Of a DNA stretch of 16,588 bases, positions 1 to 8,420 are shown piece after piece (position 1 is the stretch's first letter; each line of letters starts with the position of its first letter). The position numbers were made by a program, and so were the translations under genes. Location: NCBI GenBank assembly GCA_964568805.1, contig CAZMRW010000092.1:1-16588 (forward strand), in the 5' to 3' direction. The notes under the pieces are model-generated. The model did no database searches, was not told the DNA's origin, and saw only the letters and a list, made by a program, of their open reading frames with translations. This stretch comes from CAZMRW01 sp964568805 (lineage in GTDB: Bacteria; Pseudomonadota; Gammaproteobacteria; Methylococcales; Methylomonadaceae).

Positions 1-27
1 CAGGACTCTATCTTAAACTAAACAATA

Positions 28-50
28 TTTTGTCTGGACAAAAGGGTCCA
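28..50. other. Palindrome and possible insertion-sequence end at the left edge
   Basis: TTTTGTC (28-34) and GACAAAA (37-43) form a perfect 7-bp inverted repeat around TG. The stretch 31-50 starts with TG, ends with CA and contains TCTGGACA and GGGTCC, which recalls the terminal repeats of some IS3-family elements. If that is right, an insertion sequence lies to the left and ends near position 50. The other end is outside the window, so this is a weak inference. The palindrome could equally be a regulatory site for the gene that starts at 127. Confidence 0.25.
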
Positions 51-126
51 CTTTATCAAATTGAGTTTTTACAGCCTGCTAAGTAGAACAAAATTTAACA
101 ATAATAAAAAAGATGCAGAAGGATAT

Positions 127-795
127 ATGAAGTTGAATACAAATGAAGCGCTTGAAAATCTGCTCAAAAAAGATGAATCTCCGATTTTGGAATTTAAAAG
201 ACAGTGGTATTGGGATGACTCAACTCCGAAGGAAGAAATGCAAAATAAATGGGGAGAGTTCTTAAAAGACCTTATCTCTCTATCTAACGGATATCTGGAA
301 TTTGTTGGGCAACCTAGATATTTGATATTTGGGTATTCAGAGGCCCGTCGAGAAATTCATGATGTAAATATTTCAAATATTAAACAATTTTCAGATTTAA
401 GGCTATTTAAAAAAAACCTAACTCAGAGATTAGAAAAGTTGACTAAACCGGCTCTTCTGAACTTTGATATTAATATTTTTCAACTAGAGGGTAAAAACTT
501 ATTAGTTTTTGAAATTCCGTCGCCACCACAAATAACGGAACTAAATCAAGAGCTAATAACAAAGACAAGGGCTCTTTATCCTGGTTCAGTACTGATAAGA
601 AAAGGCCAGAAGTCAGACGAAATTAGACTTGCTACCCCTTCTGAATATCAAGAACTTCATAGAGAATTCGAAGAGTTTAAGGCTTCAAGACTTTATTCTT
701 ATTTAAATGAAATTTCTCAAGTTGAAAATATTCCAGAGAGAAGTATTGAAAAAACTGTTCAGTTATATATTGACAAAAATTCAGTTATATATTGA
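127..795 (+). pseudogene. AlbA_2/Schlafen-type domain, 5' fragment of a broken NTPase gene
   Basis: This is the N-terminal 222 residues of a gene that is now split. The start at ATG 127 is preferred because AGAAGG (117-122) sits 4 bases upstream; a TTG start at 61 would be in frame but has no ribosome site. Visible motifs fit the AlbA_2 (Schlafen-like) fold: ILEFKRQW near residues 20-27, KDLISLSNG near 47-55 and YLIFGYSE near 65-72. In bacteria this domain is often fused to regulators or to defence ATPases, where it is thought to act on nucleic acids. The frame ends at TGA 793-795 only because a 22-bp unit is duplicated at 759-802. Removing one copy joins it in frame to the next fragment. The segment is much richer in A+T than the genes to its right, which suggests horizontal acquisition. 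The domain call is moderately sure; a defence role is inference. Confidence 0.6.
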
Positions 796-804
796 CAAAA
801 ATTC
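759..804. repeat. 22-bp tandem duplication that breaks the reading frame
   Basis: The 22-base unit at 759-780 (begins TCAGTTATATATTGAC) is repeated exactly at 781-802, and the next two bases (TC) start a third copy. Since 22 is not a multiple of three, the second copy shifts the frame and brings a TGA at 793-795. With one copy removed, the reading runs DKNSSYSLAADYPKK and stays open to 1513. The perfect identity of the copies points to a recent slippage or duplication event, or to an assembly error. Confidence 0.9.
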
Positions 805-1513
805 TAGTTATTCGTTGGCAGCAGACTATCCAAAAAAAATACGGAACTGGAAGGACAGTATAGTATATGAGATATATAAGCTGACTGATGATTTTGGTGC
901 GTGTAGAGAATTTATCTACTTGCATAGTAGTTCTATTCAGGGCAAGACTCTTGGTGATATAAGGAAGAATGGGTTTGTCGAAGATTTATCTAAAGCAATC
1001 ATTTTAACAGATAGGCCAAATATTAAGTCAGTAGAGAAGAGAAAGGAAAATATAAGTCAAACGTTTGGCTCAAAATTCGTTTATTTTGTTGATGAATTCG
1101 GATACGAGTTTTTATATAAGGATTGTATCCTACCTTACCATAAATATAACCTGCCTATTTATGTCAATGGTTTATATGATGGTGATGAACAAAAAGACTT
1201 ATCTGCCCTTGATAGGCTGAAAGAGTGGTTCTACCGTGAAAATGAGCCACTTTTTGTTGTAAATGGTCATGGAGGTATAGGAAAAACCACACTTGCAAAG
1301 CATTTTCTAGATTTTATATATGACGAGAACAATGACTCAGGAATCCTATTTATTGATTCTAAGGAAATTGTAGATGAGCTGTCGAGAAGTATAGGTCGAC
1401 ATAGCAAGTGTCATTATTCAAATTTCCTGGGCACAGGCTATTTTCCAGACTCCCCTAATTCAGCAATTTATCCCTTTCTCGGCAGGGATAAATTGCCGCA
1501 GGCTTGTTATTAG
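803..1513 (+). pseudogene. P-loop NTPase fragment, 3' part of the broken AlbA_2-NTPase gene
   Basis: This frame continues the AlbA_2 fragment once one copy of the 22-bp repeat is removed. It is open from about 707, but the residues before the repeat are an out-of-frame artefact. Walker A motif GHGGIGKTT is encoded at 1265-1291, followed by a helix (LAKHFLDFIYDE) and a strand ending GILFIDSKE, as in STAND/NACHT-type ATPases. The sequence after about position 1390 (GRHSKCHYSNFLGTGYF) no longer looks like a P-loop ATPase. The frame then runs through a hairpin and stops at 1513, only about 80 residues after Walker A. Walker B, the sensor motifs and any C-terminal recognition domain are missing, so the gene was truncated as well as frameshifted. 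The AlbA_2 plus STAND-like architecture suggests an antiphage or similar conflict protein; this is inference from domain order only. Confidence 0.6.
1463..1496 (-). terminator. Hairpin downstream of the cytochrome c gene
   Basis: GCAATTTATCCCT (1463-1475) and AGGGATAAATTGC (1484-1496) are perfect 13-bp inverted repeats around an 8-base loop. The hairpin begins 13 bases after the stop codon of the minus-strand cytochrome gene. No clear T-run follows on either strand, so it may act as an RNA-stabilising hairpin rather than a strong intrinsic terminator. It also lies close to the point where the AT-rich island ends. Confidence 0.5.
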
Positions 1514-2940
1514 TGTTTTCTCGCTTTCTGCCAGTTGCGCCAGGTCGCCCAGAAATCCTCTCTCGCACCTTTCAGCAGCCGAGGTTGCTTATCGGATTTG
1601 ACGGCGGCATAGTTCATCAACGCCGCTTCCATGAAGGTACTGTAATCGAGTGCCACGGCGCCCGGCTCCTTGCTTTGCGGCATCGTGCCGGGCCGGTTCT
1701 GGAACCAGTCGTTCCACTCGTCGGAACCGGGCGTGTACATGTGCCAAGGCTTGGTCAGCGGCATTTTCACCGGGTAAAAGAAGGTCAATGCCTGATATGA
1801 TCCGGGGTGGAAGCTGGAAGTACCGTGACAGCTCAGGCAGGACGAACTGGGCAGTTTGGCGACAATCTTGCCATCGACATCGACATTGGTTTTAACAGCG
1901 ATGTCGAAAGGTCCTGACATGCGTCCGCCATAACCCAGGGTCACTGTCGAGTAAGCCGGCGCGGAAGGATTGATATAGGATTCCAGCAGCGGCTGCTCGG
2001 GATACCGGGCGGAATTGACCTTGGGATCGTTACCCCACATCGCACCCAGTGGTACCATTTTATCCCACGCATCCTTGCCGGGCGCGTCCTTGTCATAGAC
2101 CAGCGTGGTGAACACCCAGCCGGTTTCCGGCGCAGCGACGCTGTCCTTGACGATGATGTCGAAAATGCCGATATAAATATCGCTCACCACCGGCGGCTTG
2201 CCGGGAACGGTGCCGTTCAGATCGAACGGCGGACGATAGATTTGCCACTTCGCCGCACCCTGCATCACCGGCCATTCCTCACCGGAAGCATTGACCCCGG
2301 CGGATTTGACTACCAGCGAACCTTCGCTGAACTGCGCGGCATGATCATCCAGCGTCGGCGGACAAGCGTCCTGCCCTTGCCGGCATTTTTGCCAGACACG
2401 GTGCAAGGTATAGGCGGCGACATCGTTATAATAGATGGTGGCATAATTACGGATATCGACTGTCAGTCCGGACTCGGCATAAGTGGAGGCCGGCAGGATC
2501 TGACCGGTATAGGTACCGTAAATCGCTTCCCGGCCTTCCCAGCCGGCTTTCTCCACTTCATCGCCTGCCCACGGCATGCTGTACCAATTGTGTGCGCTAG
2601 CGTTCCATTCCTTCGGCCGTGTCACCATCACACGCATATCCTTGGCGACGGCTTCTTTCAACGCCTCGATATAGGCGTGCGCATTGTCTTTGGTCAGCGG
2701 CTTGCCATGCAATACTTTCTGCCACGGTTGATCGGATTTTGGCAGCGTTGTCGGATAGTCATGATTGAAACGCCAAAGCGGCCCGTCGTATTCGGATTTG
2801 GACGGAATCTGGCCATTATTGACCGCATACGGATCGACTGTTGCCGCCGACGGCAATTGCGCCTGGCTGGCGTCGACCGCCAGCAGCAATACTAATCCTG
2901 CTGAAAGGATGATGAATGGCCTGTTGTTTCTTAACTGCAT
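1510..2940 (-). CDS. Exported mono-heme c-type cytochrome family protein
   Basis: A 476-residue protein. Residues 1-28 form a Sec signal peptide (RNNRPF, a hydrophobic run ILSAGLVLLLAV, then a likely cut after SQA), so the mature protein should be periplasmic. One heme c attachment motif, CLSCH, is at residues 368-372. A second cysteine pair (C186 and C193, KCRQGQDAC) could form a disulfide. The rest is rich in tryptophan and tyrosine and has no second CxxCH, so this is not an ordinary small cytochrome c. It fits large cytochrome-like proteins of unknown substrate with one C-terminal heme. The start is supported by GGGAG 7 bases before ATG 2940. It stands alone: the next minus-strand gene upstream ends 188 bp away. 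A role in periplasmic electron transfer is reasonable; the specific partner or reaction is unknown. Confidence 0.85.
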   Translation of the reverse strand: MQLRNNRPFIILSAGLVLLLAVDASQAQLPSAATVDPYAVNNGQIPSKSEYDGPLWRFNHDYPTTLPKSDQPWQKVLHGKPLTKDNAHAYIEALKEAVAKDMRVMVTRPKEWNASAHNWYSMPWAGDEVEKAGWEGREAIYGTYTGQILPASTYAESGLTVDIRNYATIYYNDVAAYTLHRVWQKCRQGQDACPPTLDDHAAQFSEGSLVVKSAGVNASGEEWPVMQGAAKWQIYRPPFDLNGTVPGKPPVVSDIYIGIFDIIVKDSVAAPETGWVFTTLVYDKDAPGKDAWDKMVPLGAMWGNDPKVNSARYPEQPLLESYINPSAPAYSTVTLGYGGRMSGPFDIAVKTNVDVDGKIVAKLPSSSCLSCHGTSSFHPGSYQALTFFYPVKMPLTKPWHMYTPGSDEWNDWFQNRPGTMPQSKEPGAVALDYSTFMEAALMNYAAVKSDKQPRLLKGAREDFWATWRNWQKARKH

Positions 2941-3128
2941 GACTGAACTCCCAATCGTTGAAAATTAATGAACGACGGCAGAACGACGAGTATCTGCCGG
3001 TTATAAGCTTAGCAACTGTGAGAAAAACAATCGGTCAGATTAACAAAAACGTTAAGGTTAGACAGGATGGAACTTCACTACGCATTTGGATTTCGGCTAC
3101 GCTTCGGCATTGAAGCGCGATCGCCTTA

Positions 3129-6100
3129 TCAGGCGAACTCAATCTGAACGATGCCGTTACGGCCATTGTTCTTGACTTGATAAAGCGCATCGTCGGCAAT
3201 CTTGATCAATTCTGGCGGCGATATGTTATGAAACGGCAAGGCGGTGGCGATGCCAATACTGACGGTCAGGAATTCGTCAACCTGCGAGCCTTGATGACGG
3301 ATTCGCAAAGCGATCACCGCCTCACGGATTAAATCGGCAACCTGAATCGCTCCCTGTACATCCGTATGCGGCATGACCACAGCGAACTCCTCGCCGCCAT
3401 AGCGGGCCGCTAGATCGGTGGGACGACGCAATGCGCCGGCAATCGTCTGAGCAACACGTTGCAAACAAGCGTCGCCAGCCTGATGCCCGTAGCGATCGTT
3501 AAAATCCTTGAAATAATCGATGTCGCACAGGATCAGTGCCAGCGGCGTCAAATCGCGCTGCAGGCGCTGGCATTCGCTTTCCAGATAGGCGTCGAAACGG
3601 CGGCGATTGGCGATTTGAGTCAATCCATCCACCGTCGCCAGGCGCTGCAATTCTTCATTGGCTTTCTGCAATTCAAGTTCCGCCGATCTGCGCTCCCTGT
3701 TTTCGTTCTGGAGGCATTGATTAAGCGCCGAAATCGTGGTGTTGCTCGCTTGCAGTTCGCGGTTTTTTTCCTCCAAGGCAGATTTTTGGGTTTCAATGTG
3801 CGAGGTACGTTCCGCGACTTTGTCTTCCAGCTGCTGGTAGCCTTGAGCATTGTCAATGGAAATGGCGATCTGGCCGCTCAGATGTTGCAACAGAAACACT
3901 CGCTCGTCGGTAAACACCGCATCGGCGGCATTATTTTCCAGATAGAGTACGCCTTGCATCTCGCCACGCAACAGTAACGGCGCACAGAGCAACGAACGCA
4001 CCCGGCGTTCGGCAATATCCGGATCTCGGCCATAGACGGCGCTTTTAAAGGCATTTTCCAGCACCACAGTCTCCCGGCTACGCGAGACGAAATTGATCAC
4101 GCTTTGCGGCAGCCTGGCGGTGGCCGACAGTGGCAGCTGCTGCATCACCGTGACTTCATCCACATCAATCTCCGCTTCGGCCTGAACCAGCAACCCGCCC
4201 TGCTCTTTCAACAGCAAAGCACCGCGCTGGGCGCCGGCATTTTCGATCACGATATGCATCAAGGTTTGCAGCAAAACCGGCAATCGCCGCTCCGCGGCGA
4301 TGGTTTCGGCGGCCTTGGTTAAGGTGGCAGTATCCAGGACAGAGGCAGTGACTTGCCGCGTCATTGCGGAAATTTGCGAAGCCGTCGACTGTCCGAGTGT
4401 TGACTTGAAGCGCAGCAATTTCCCGTTTGCTCCCCATCGATGATAACAATAACCGGCCTCTTCAACGTGAAACCTCGCCAGTCTTTTCTGTCCCAAACTC
4501 GCATACAGATCGGCAGCCAGTTCGTTGGCCAAAGCTTCCAGATGCAATTGCCCGTTCGCCTCCGCTTCGGTAGCGGCTTGCTGATAAGCCAGCACGGCCA
4601 TGGACGGACGCTGCCGCAGACGGTGAATTTCACCGCCAAGCAAATAACATCGGCTCAGAAAATTTTGCGGACAGCGCCGTGCCCAGCGCAGCAGATTTTT
4701 TTCGGTGCGATGCATGGTCCATAATGCCTTGTAGCGATCGGTACGCGACATGCCGGAATAAAGCTTGGCCAAAATCAGCGCCGTATAGAAATGATGTTCA
4801 ACTGCATGCAGCATGCCGGCTGAATCTTTCAGATAGCCGGCGGAAACACGGCTCAGTTCCAATGCTCGGTCATATTCGCCCCACAGATACAGACACTGCA
4901 TTTTGTTGACGAAATAATAATGGGCGAAATGCCGCGAGCCATACTCGGCCAATGACTCGACAAATGCGGTTTCATCGAAAGCAGCAGCGCCGAACGAATC
5001 CGGGGCATCAGTAAGGCCACGCAGATTCTGAATCGCCTGGCGTATGCCCCGAATCACGCCCGTATGCTCGTGGCTGTCGATACGTTTCAGCGTATCCAGC
5101 ATCGTGTCGGTATCATGCCAGATCGTATCCAGCGGCACTCCTCGCATGACCTGGCTTTGCGCCAGTCCGCAACAGGCGCATCCGCTATGAAACCAGTCGC
5201 CGCTTTCCAATCCGGATTCGAGCGCGACGCGCCAGTAGGATTCGGTATCTGCCGCCGGATGCGTCCAGGAATGTGCAAAATAGCCATAGACAAAATTGAC
5301 TTCCGCTTTTTGCCGCTGATTGGCGTATCGGTCCAACAAGCCCAATGATAAACGCCCGTAGTCGTAGCCGGCCTGGTGATTGCCCAACACGCCGCCCAGA
5401 AAAATCACGCCGAACACCATGTAGCCGATGACCGCCTCGGCGTTATTGCCGTATTGCAGACAATGGCCGACCTGTTTCACCGATATGGCTGCGCATAACT
5501 CCGGCTGAAGCTGATAGGCCACCTTTAGCGTTGCCGACAACAAGCGGATGGCAATATCCATGCCGGCGTCGTCGACGGCGGGCAGAGCGAGTAAATCGTC
5601 AACGTTGAAATTTCGCAAGCGATACTTCAAGCACAGAAAGTCGAACAAAAAGGACAATCGATTGAAATGCGCCGGCAGATCGATACCGAACAAGGCCGCC
5701 GCCTGCCGGCTGACCTGATAGGCCTGGTCGAACTGCGCCAGATCCGCATGAAACTGGATCATCAGTTCAAAGATGCGTGCCCTTTCCAGGTCGGAACCGG
5801 CAAGTGCAACGGCTTGCTCGAAAAGCTGCAGTGCAGTTTGATGATGACCGCAAAGATGTTCGCATTCGGCGCGATGACGGAACACGGCCGCCAGCCTTCC
5901 GAAGCGAAGCGGCCCCTCGGCCAGCATAGCCGAGGCTTGCCGCAAATAAGTCAGTGCCTGCTCGAACGCGCCGCGGCGCTTGGCCCATAGACCCAACTTG
6001 AAGTTACCGACACCCAGACGACGCCTCTCGCCGGTTTCGACAATCAAGGCCTGAGCTGCGTTGAGATGTTCGACCGCCTGAAATAATAATTCCCTGTCAT

Positions 6101-8204
6101 GACCGGATAGAGCCTTATCAACCCAATAGCGGCCTACTTTCAAACGATTGGCCAACAACTCAGGCTCCGTCAACAATGAATAAGCGGCTTGTTGCACACG
6201 GTCGTGCGAGAAAATATATCGCGTCTTATCTGCTTCGTGGTCTTCGGGCAGTTTTATCAGCAAGCCCAGCGACTCGGCGATTGCCAGATTCTCCCGCGGC
6301 GAGGTTTGCTCGCCGAATACCGAGGCGATCAGTTCGGCGTCAAAGCAACTGCCGATACCGGCGGCGATTTTCAGCAATTCACGCACCGGCTCGTCCAGAG
6401 AATCCAGGCGCGTCAACATGAAATCGACGACGTTGTCGCTGATCCCGATCATGCCAATCTTGTCGCTTTCGTATCGCCAGTTGCCGGTCGCGGCATGATA
6501 TGTCAAAACGCCGTCTTGCTGTAATTCGCGCAGATACTGGACGAAAAAGAACGGGTTGCCTTGAGTCTTGGCATAGATCGCATTGCAGAGTTCAATGGGC
6601 GAGCCTTCGTCGAGCGAGATGGAATCTGCGATCATCTCTGCCAAAACCGACATCGGCAACTCCGCCAGCTCGATCGTCTCGACCTGACGACTGCCGCTGT
6701 GTAACTTGTCAGCCATGACCATCAGCGCGTCATTCGGTTCGATCTCGTTATTCCGGTAGGCTGCGATCAACAACACATGCTTAATGTCGAACAACATGGG
6801 TTCCAGCCACTCGAACAAAGCCGGATCCGCCCACTGCACATCGTCCAGAAACAGGCATAACGGCCGGCCAAGTCGGCAGAAGGTTTGCACAAATCTCAGC
6901 CACAGCCGTTTCAATCGGATTTTGGCCTCGCCTGCCGGCAATTCCGGCAAGGCCGGTTGAGGCCCCAACAGCAGTTCAAGTTCAGGGATAAGTTCTATGA
7001 CGGGCTGGGCTTCATCGCCCAATTGATCAGCCAGTCGCTGCCGCCAGACAGCCAGCGTTTCTTCATCCTTCCCCAACAATTGCAGAAGCAATCCTCGGAA
7101 AGCCGCGTGAAAAATCCGTGCAGGATGATTGATTTGATATTGATCGCATTTGGCGGTAACAAAATAACAATCGACGGGTAACACCTGCTGGTGGAACGCA
7201 TTAAACAGCCGCGTTTTACCGATGCCTGATCGGCCGGATACCAGGCACAGCATCGCCTTGCCATGCTGTGAAAACTCAAATGCCGCCGCCAATTGGGCAA
7301 GTTCGGCATCACGCCCGTACATGCGATCGGAAATTCTCAAGAGGGTCTGCTGTCCGGGCATGACCAGTCCCGGCACGCCGGTCATCGACGTTTGCCTGCA
7401 GATAGTGATATCCGACAACAGTTCCGCGGCTGTCGCATAGCGGTCGCCGGGATCTTTCGCCAGCATCTTGATCACGACGCGCGCCAGGTTTTCCGTTAGC
7501 TGCGGGTAAAACTGGCGCGGATCGGGTATGCTTTGGGCAATATGACGATGAATCAGGCCGATGGAATCCGTCGATGCAAACGGCGTTCGCCCTGTCAACA
7601 ATTCAAACAGTATCACCCCCAGCGCATAGATATCTGCGCGCCCGTCTACGCCCCGATTCATGCGCCCACTCTGTTCCGGCGCCAGATAGTCGATATCACC
7701 TACCGATATGACAGGCGGTTCCGTGTCATCGTCAAGTTGCGTGATGAATTTTGCGCAACTGAAACCGATCAACTTCAGCTGCATCAGCTCAGGATCGAGC
7801 AACAGATTGTCAGGATTGAGATTGCCGTGGACAATGCCGCTTTGATGCATCGCGTTCAGCGTTTCGACAAGTGCCGTAATCAAATGATAGATTTCTTCAA
7901 TCGGCAGCATGCGTCCGGCCGCATACTCACTTAAGGTCCGGCCAGGAAAATATTCGCGCACCAGAACCAGCTGCCGGCCATGGTTCTCCAAAGCCAGGGC
8001 GTTGATGACAGTCGGCAGGGTCAATTGCTGCAAGATCCGGTATTCGGAATGGAAGCCGGCCAGCATAGCTGGGCTAGGATGGCTGTCGGCCAGATATTTA
8101 AGCACCACTTCGCGGCTACGTTGCAGGCAAACAGCCCGATAAAGGCGATACCAGCCTCCATCGCAGATGCGGTCCTTGATTTGATAACGATCTATTGTCA
8201 GCAA
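3129..8204 (-). CDS. Hybrid signalling protein: pseudokinase, AAA ATPase, GAF, GGDEF
   Basis: A 1691-residue cytoplasmic protein with no signal peptide or membrane segment. Order of parts: Ser/Thr kinase-like domain (about 8-268), AAA/ORC-type ATPase (about 295-500, Walker A GRSGIGKT 324-331, Walker B CLFLDDVQWAD from 450), a long helical TPR-like region (about 640-1280), GAF (about 1300-1457), coiled coil (about 1458-1522) and a GGDEF domain (1523 to the end). The GGDEF domain has GGEEF at 1603-1607 and an RPTD inhibitory site five residues before it, so it should make c-di-GMP and be inhibited by product. The kinase domain keeps the strand-3 lysine (K36) and APE (175-177), but has HGN at 126-128 in place of HRD and GFS at 147-149 in place of DFG, so it is probably catalytically dead. 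The start is TTG 8204, chosen because MLTIDRYQI begins the kinase fold; no strong ribosome site is visible. It appears monocistronic. Confidence 0.9.
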   Translation of the reverse strand: MLTIDRYQIKDRICDGGWYRLYRAVCLQRSREVVLKYLADSHPSPAMLAGFHSEYRILQQLTLPTVINALALENHGRQLVLVREYFPGRTLSEYAAGRMLPIEEIYHLITALVETLNAMHQSGIVHGNLNPDNLLLDPELMQLKLIGFSCAKFITQLDDDTEPPVISVGDIDYLAPEQSGRMNRGVDGRADIYALGVILFELLTGRTPFASTDSIGLIHRHIAQSIPDPRQFYPQLTENLARVVIKMLAKDPGDRYATAAELLSDITICRQTSMTGVPGLVMPGQQTLLRISDRMYGRDAELAQLAAAFEFSQHGKAMLCLVSGRSGIGKTRLFNAFHQQVLPVDCYFVTAKCDQYQINHPARIFHAAFRGLLLQLLGKDEETLAVWRQRLADQLGDEAQPVIELIPELELLLGPQPALPELPAGEAKIRLKRLWLRFVQTFCRLGRPLCLFLDDVQWADPALFEWLEPMLFDIKHVLLIAAYRNNEIEPNDALMVMADKLHSGSRQVETIELAELPMSVLAEMIADSISLDEGSPIELCNAIYAKTQGNPFFFVQYLRELQQDGVLTYHAATGNWRYESDKIGMIGISDNVVDFMLTRLDSLDEPVRELLKIAAGIGSCFDAELIASVFGEQTSPRENLAIAESLGLLIKLPEDHEADKTRYIFSHDRVQQAAYSLLTEPELLANRLKVGRYWVDKALSGHDRELLFQAVEHLNAAQALIVETGERRRLGVGNFKLGLWAKRRGAFEQALTYLRQASAMLAEGPLRFGRLAAVFRHRAECEHLCGHHQTALQLFEQAVALAGSDLERARIFELMIQFHADLAQFDQAYQVSRQAAALFGIDLPAHFNRLSFLFDFLCLKYRLRNFNVDDLLALPAVDDAGMDIAIRLLSATLKVAYQLQPELCAAISVKQVGHCLQYGNNAEAVIGYMVFGVIFLGGVLGNHQAGYDYGRLSLGLLDRYANQRQKAEVNFVYGYFAHSWTHPAADTESYWRVALESGLESGDWFHSGCACCGLAQSQVMRGVPLDTIWHDTDTMLDTLKRIDSHEHTGVIRGIRQAIQNLRGLTDAPDSFGAAAFDETAFVESLAEYGSRHFAHYYFVNKMQCLYLWGEYDRALELSRVSAGYLKDSAGMLHAVEHHFYTALILAKLYSGMSRTDRYKALWTMHRTEKNLLRWARRCPQNFLSRCYLLGGEIHRLRQRPSMAVLAYQQAATEAEANGQLHLEALANELAADLYASLGQKRLARFHVEEAGYCYHRWGANGKLLRFKSTLGQSTASQISAMTRQVTASVLDTATLTKAAETIAAERRLPVLLQTLMHIVIENAGAQRGALLLKEQGGLLVQAEAEIDVDEVTVMQQLPLSATARLPQSVINFVSRSRETVVLENAFKSAVYGRDPDIAERRVRSLLCAPLLLRGEMQGVLYLENNAADAVFTDERVFLLQHLSGQIAISIDNAQGYQQLEDKVAERTSHIETQKSALEEKNRELQASNTTISALNQCLQNENRERRSAELELQKANEELQRLATVDGLTQIANRRRFDAYLESECQRLQRDLTPLALILCDIDYFKDFNDRYGHQAGDACLQRVAQTIAGALRRPTDLAARYGGEEFAVVMPHTDVQGAIQVADLIREAVIALRIRHQGSQVDEFLTVSIGIATALPFHNISPPELIKIADDALYQVKNNGRNGIVQIEFA

Positions 8205-8420
8205 AGTGAGCTCTGTACTTGACGGGTTTAATCTATAAACATAGCAGAAAGTCTAGCATAGATAAACCTTGCCGGGATTGGGGCGGTGAACCATCGGGTT
8301 TTGATACATTGACATCCCCACTGTCTTAAGGTGCACAGGGACTTTAATCGCCAAGCCGCCATTCCAGCTTAACTTATGTAGTTAAGCCTATTGAAACTTA
8401 TCTCCCGTGCTTGTGCATAA
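8205..8420. other. Gap between the protease gene and the hybrid signalling gene
   Basis: This 216-bp gap lies downstream of the protease gene and upstream of the signalling gene. It must hold the promoter of the signalling gene, but I see no convincing -35/-10 pair. A 20-codon minus-strand frame (MSMYQNPMVHRP) is present near 8250-8320 and is not enough to call a gene. The hairpin at 8367-8387 is listed separately. Confidence 0.4.
8367..8387 (-). terminator. Hairpin downstream of the HtrA/Deg protease gene
   Basis: GCTTAACT (8367-8374) and AGTTAAGC (8380-8387) form a perfect 8-bp stem with a 5-base loop, 33 bases after the protease stop codon. There is no following T-run on the minus strand, so intrinsic termination would be weak. 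It could also mark the 3' end of a transcript covering the chaperone-protease cluster. Confidence 0.4.

Noticed and set aside
61..126. TTG start at 61 for the AlbA_2 fragment
   Set aside because: No ribosome site precedes it, while ATG 127 has AGAAGG at proper spacing and begins the recognisable domain.
2242..2895. 217-codon plus-strand frame opposite the cytochrome gene
   Set aside because: It lies wholly antisense to a gene with a signal peptide and heme motif, and its translation shows no domain; this is a coding shadow.
3117..3124. GCGATCGC octamer, as in the HIP1 repeat of cyanobacteria
   Set aside because: Only one copy was noticed and the genes are proteobacterial; a chance occurrence.
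3459..3977. Long plus-strand frames opposite the hybrid signalling gene (here and at 7533-7934)
   Set aside because: Arginine- and glutamine-rich translations antisense to well-defined GGDEF, GAF and kinase domains; shadows.
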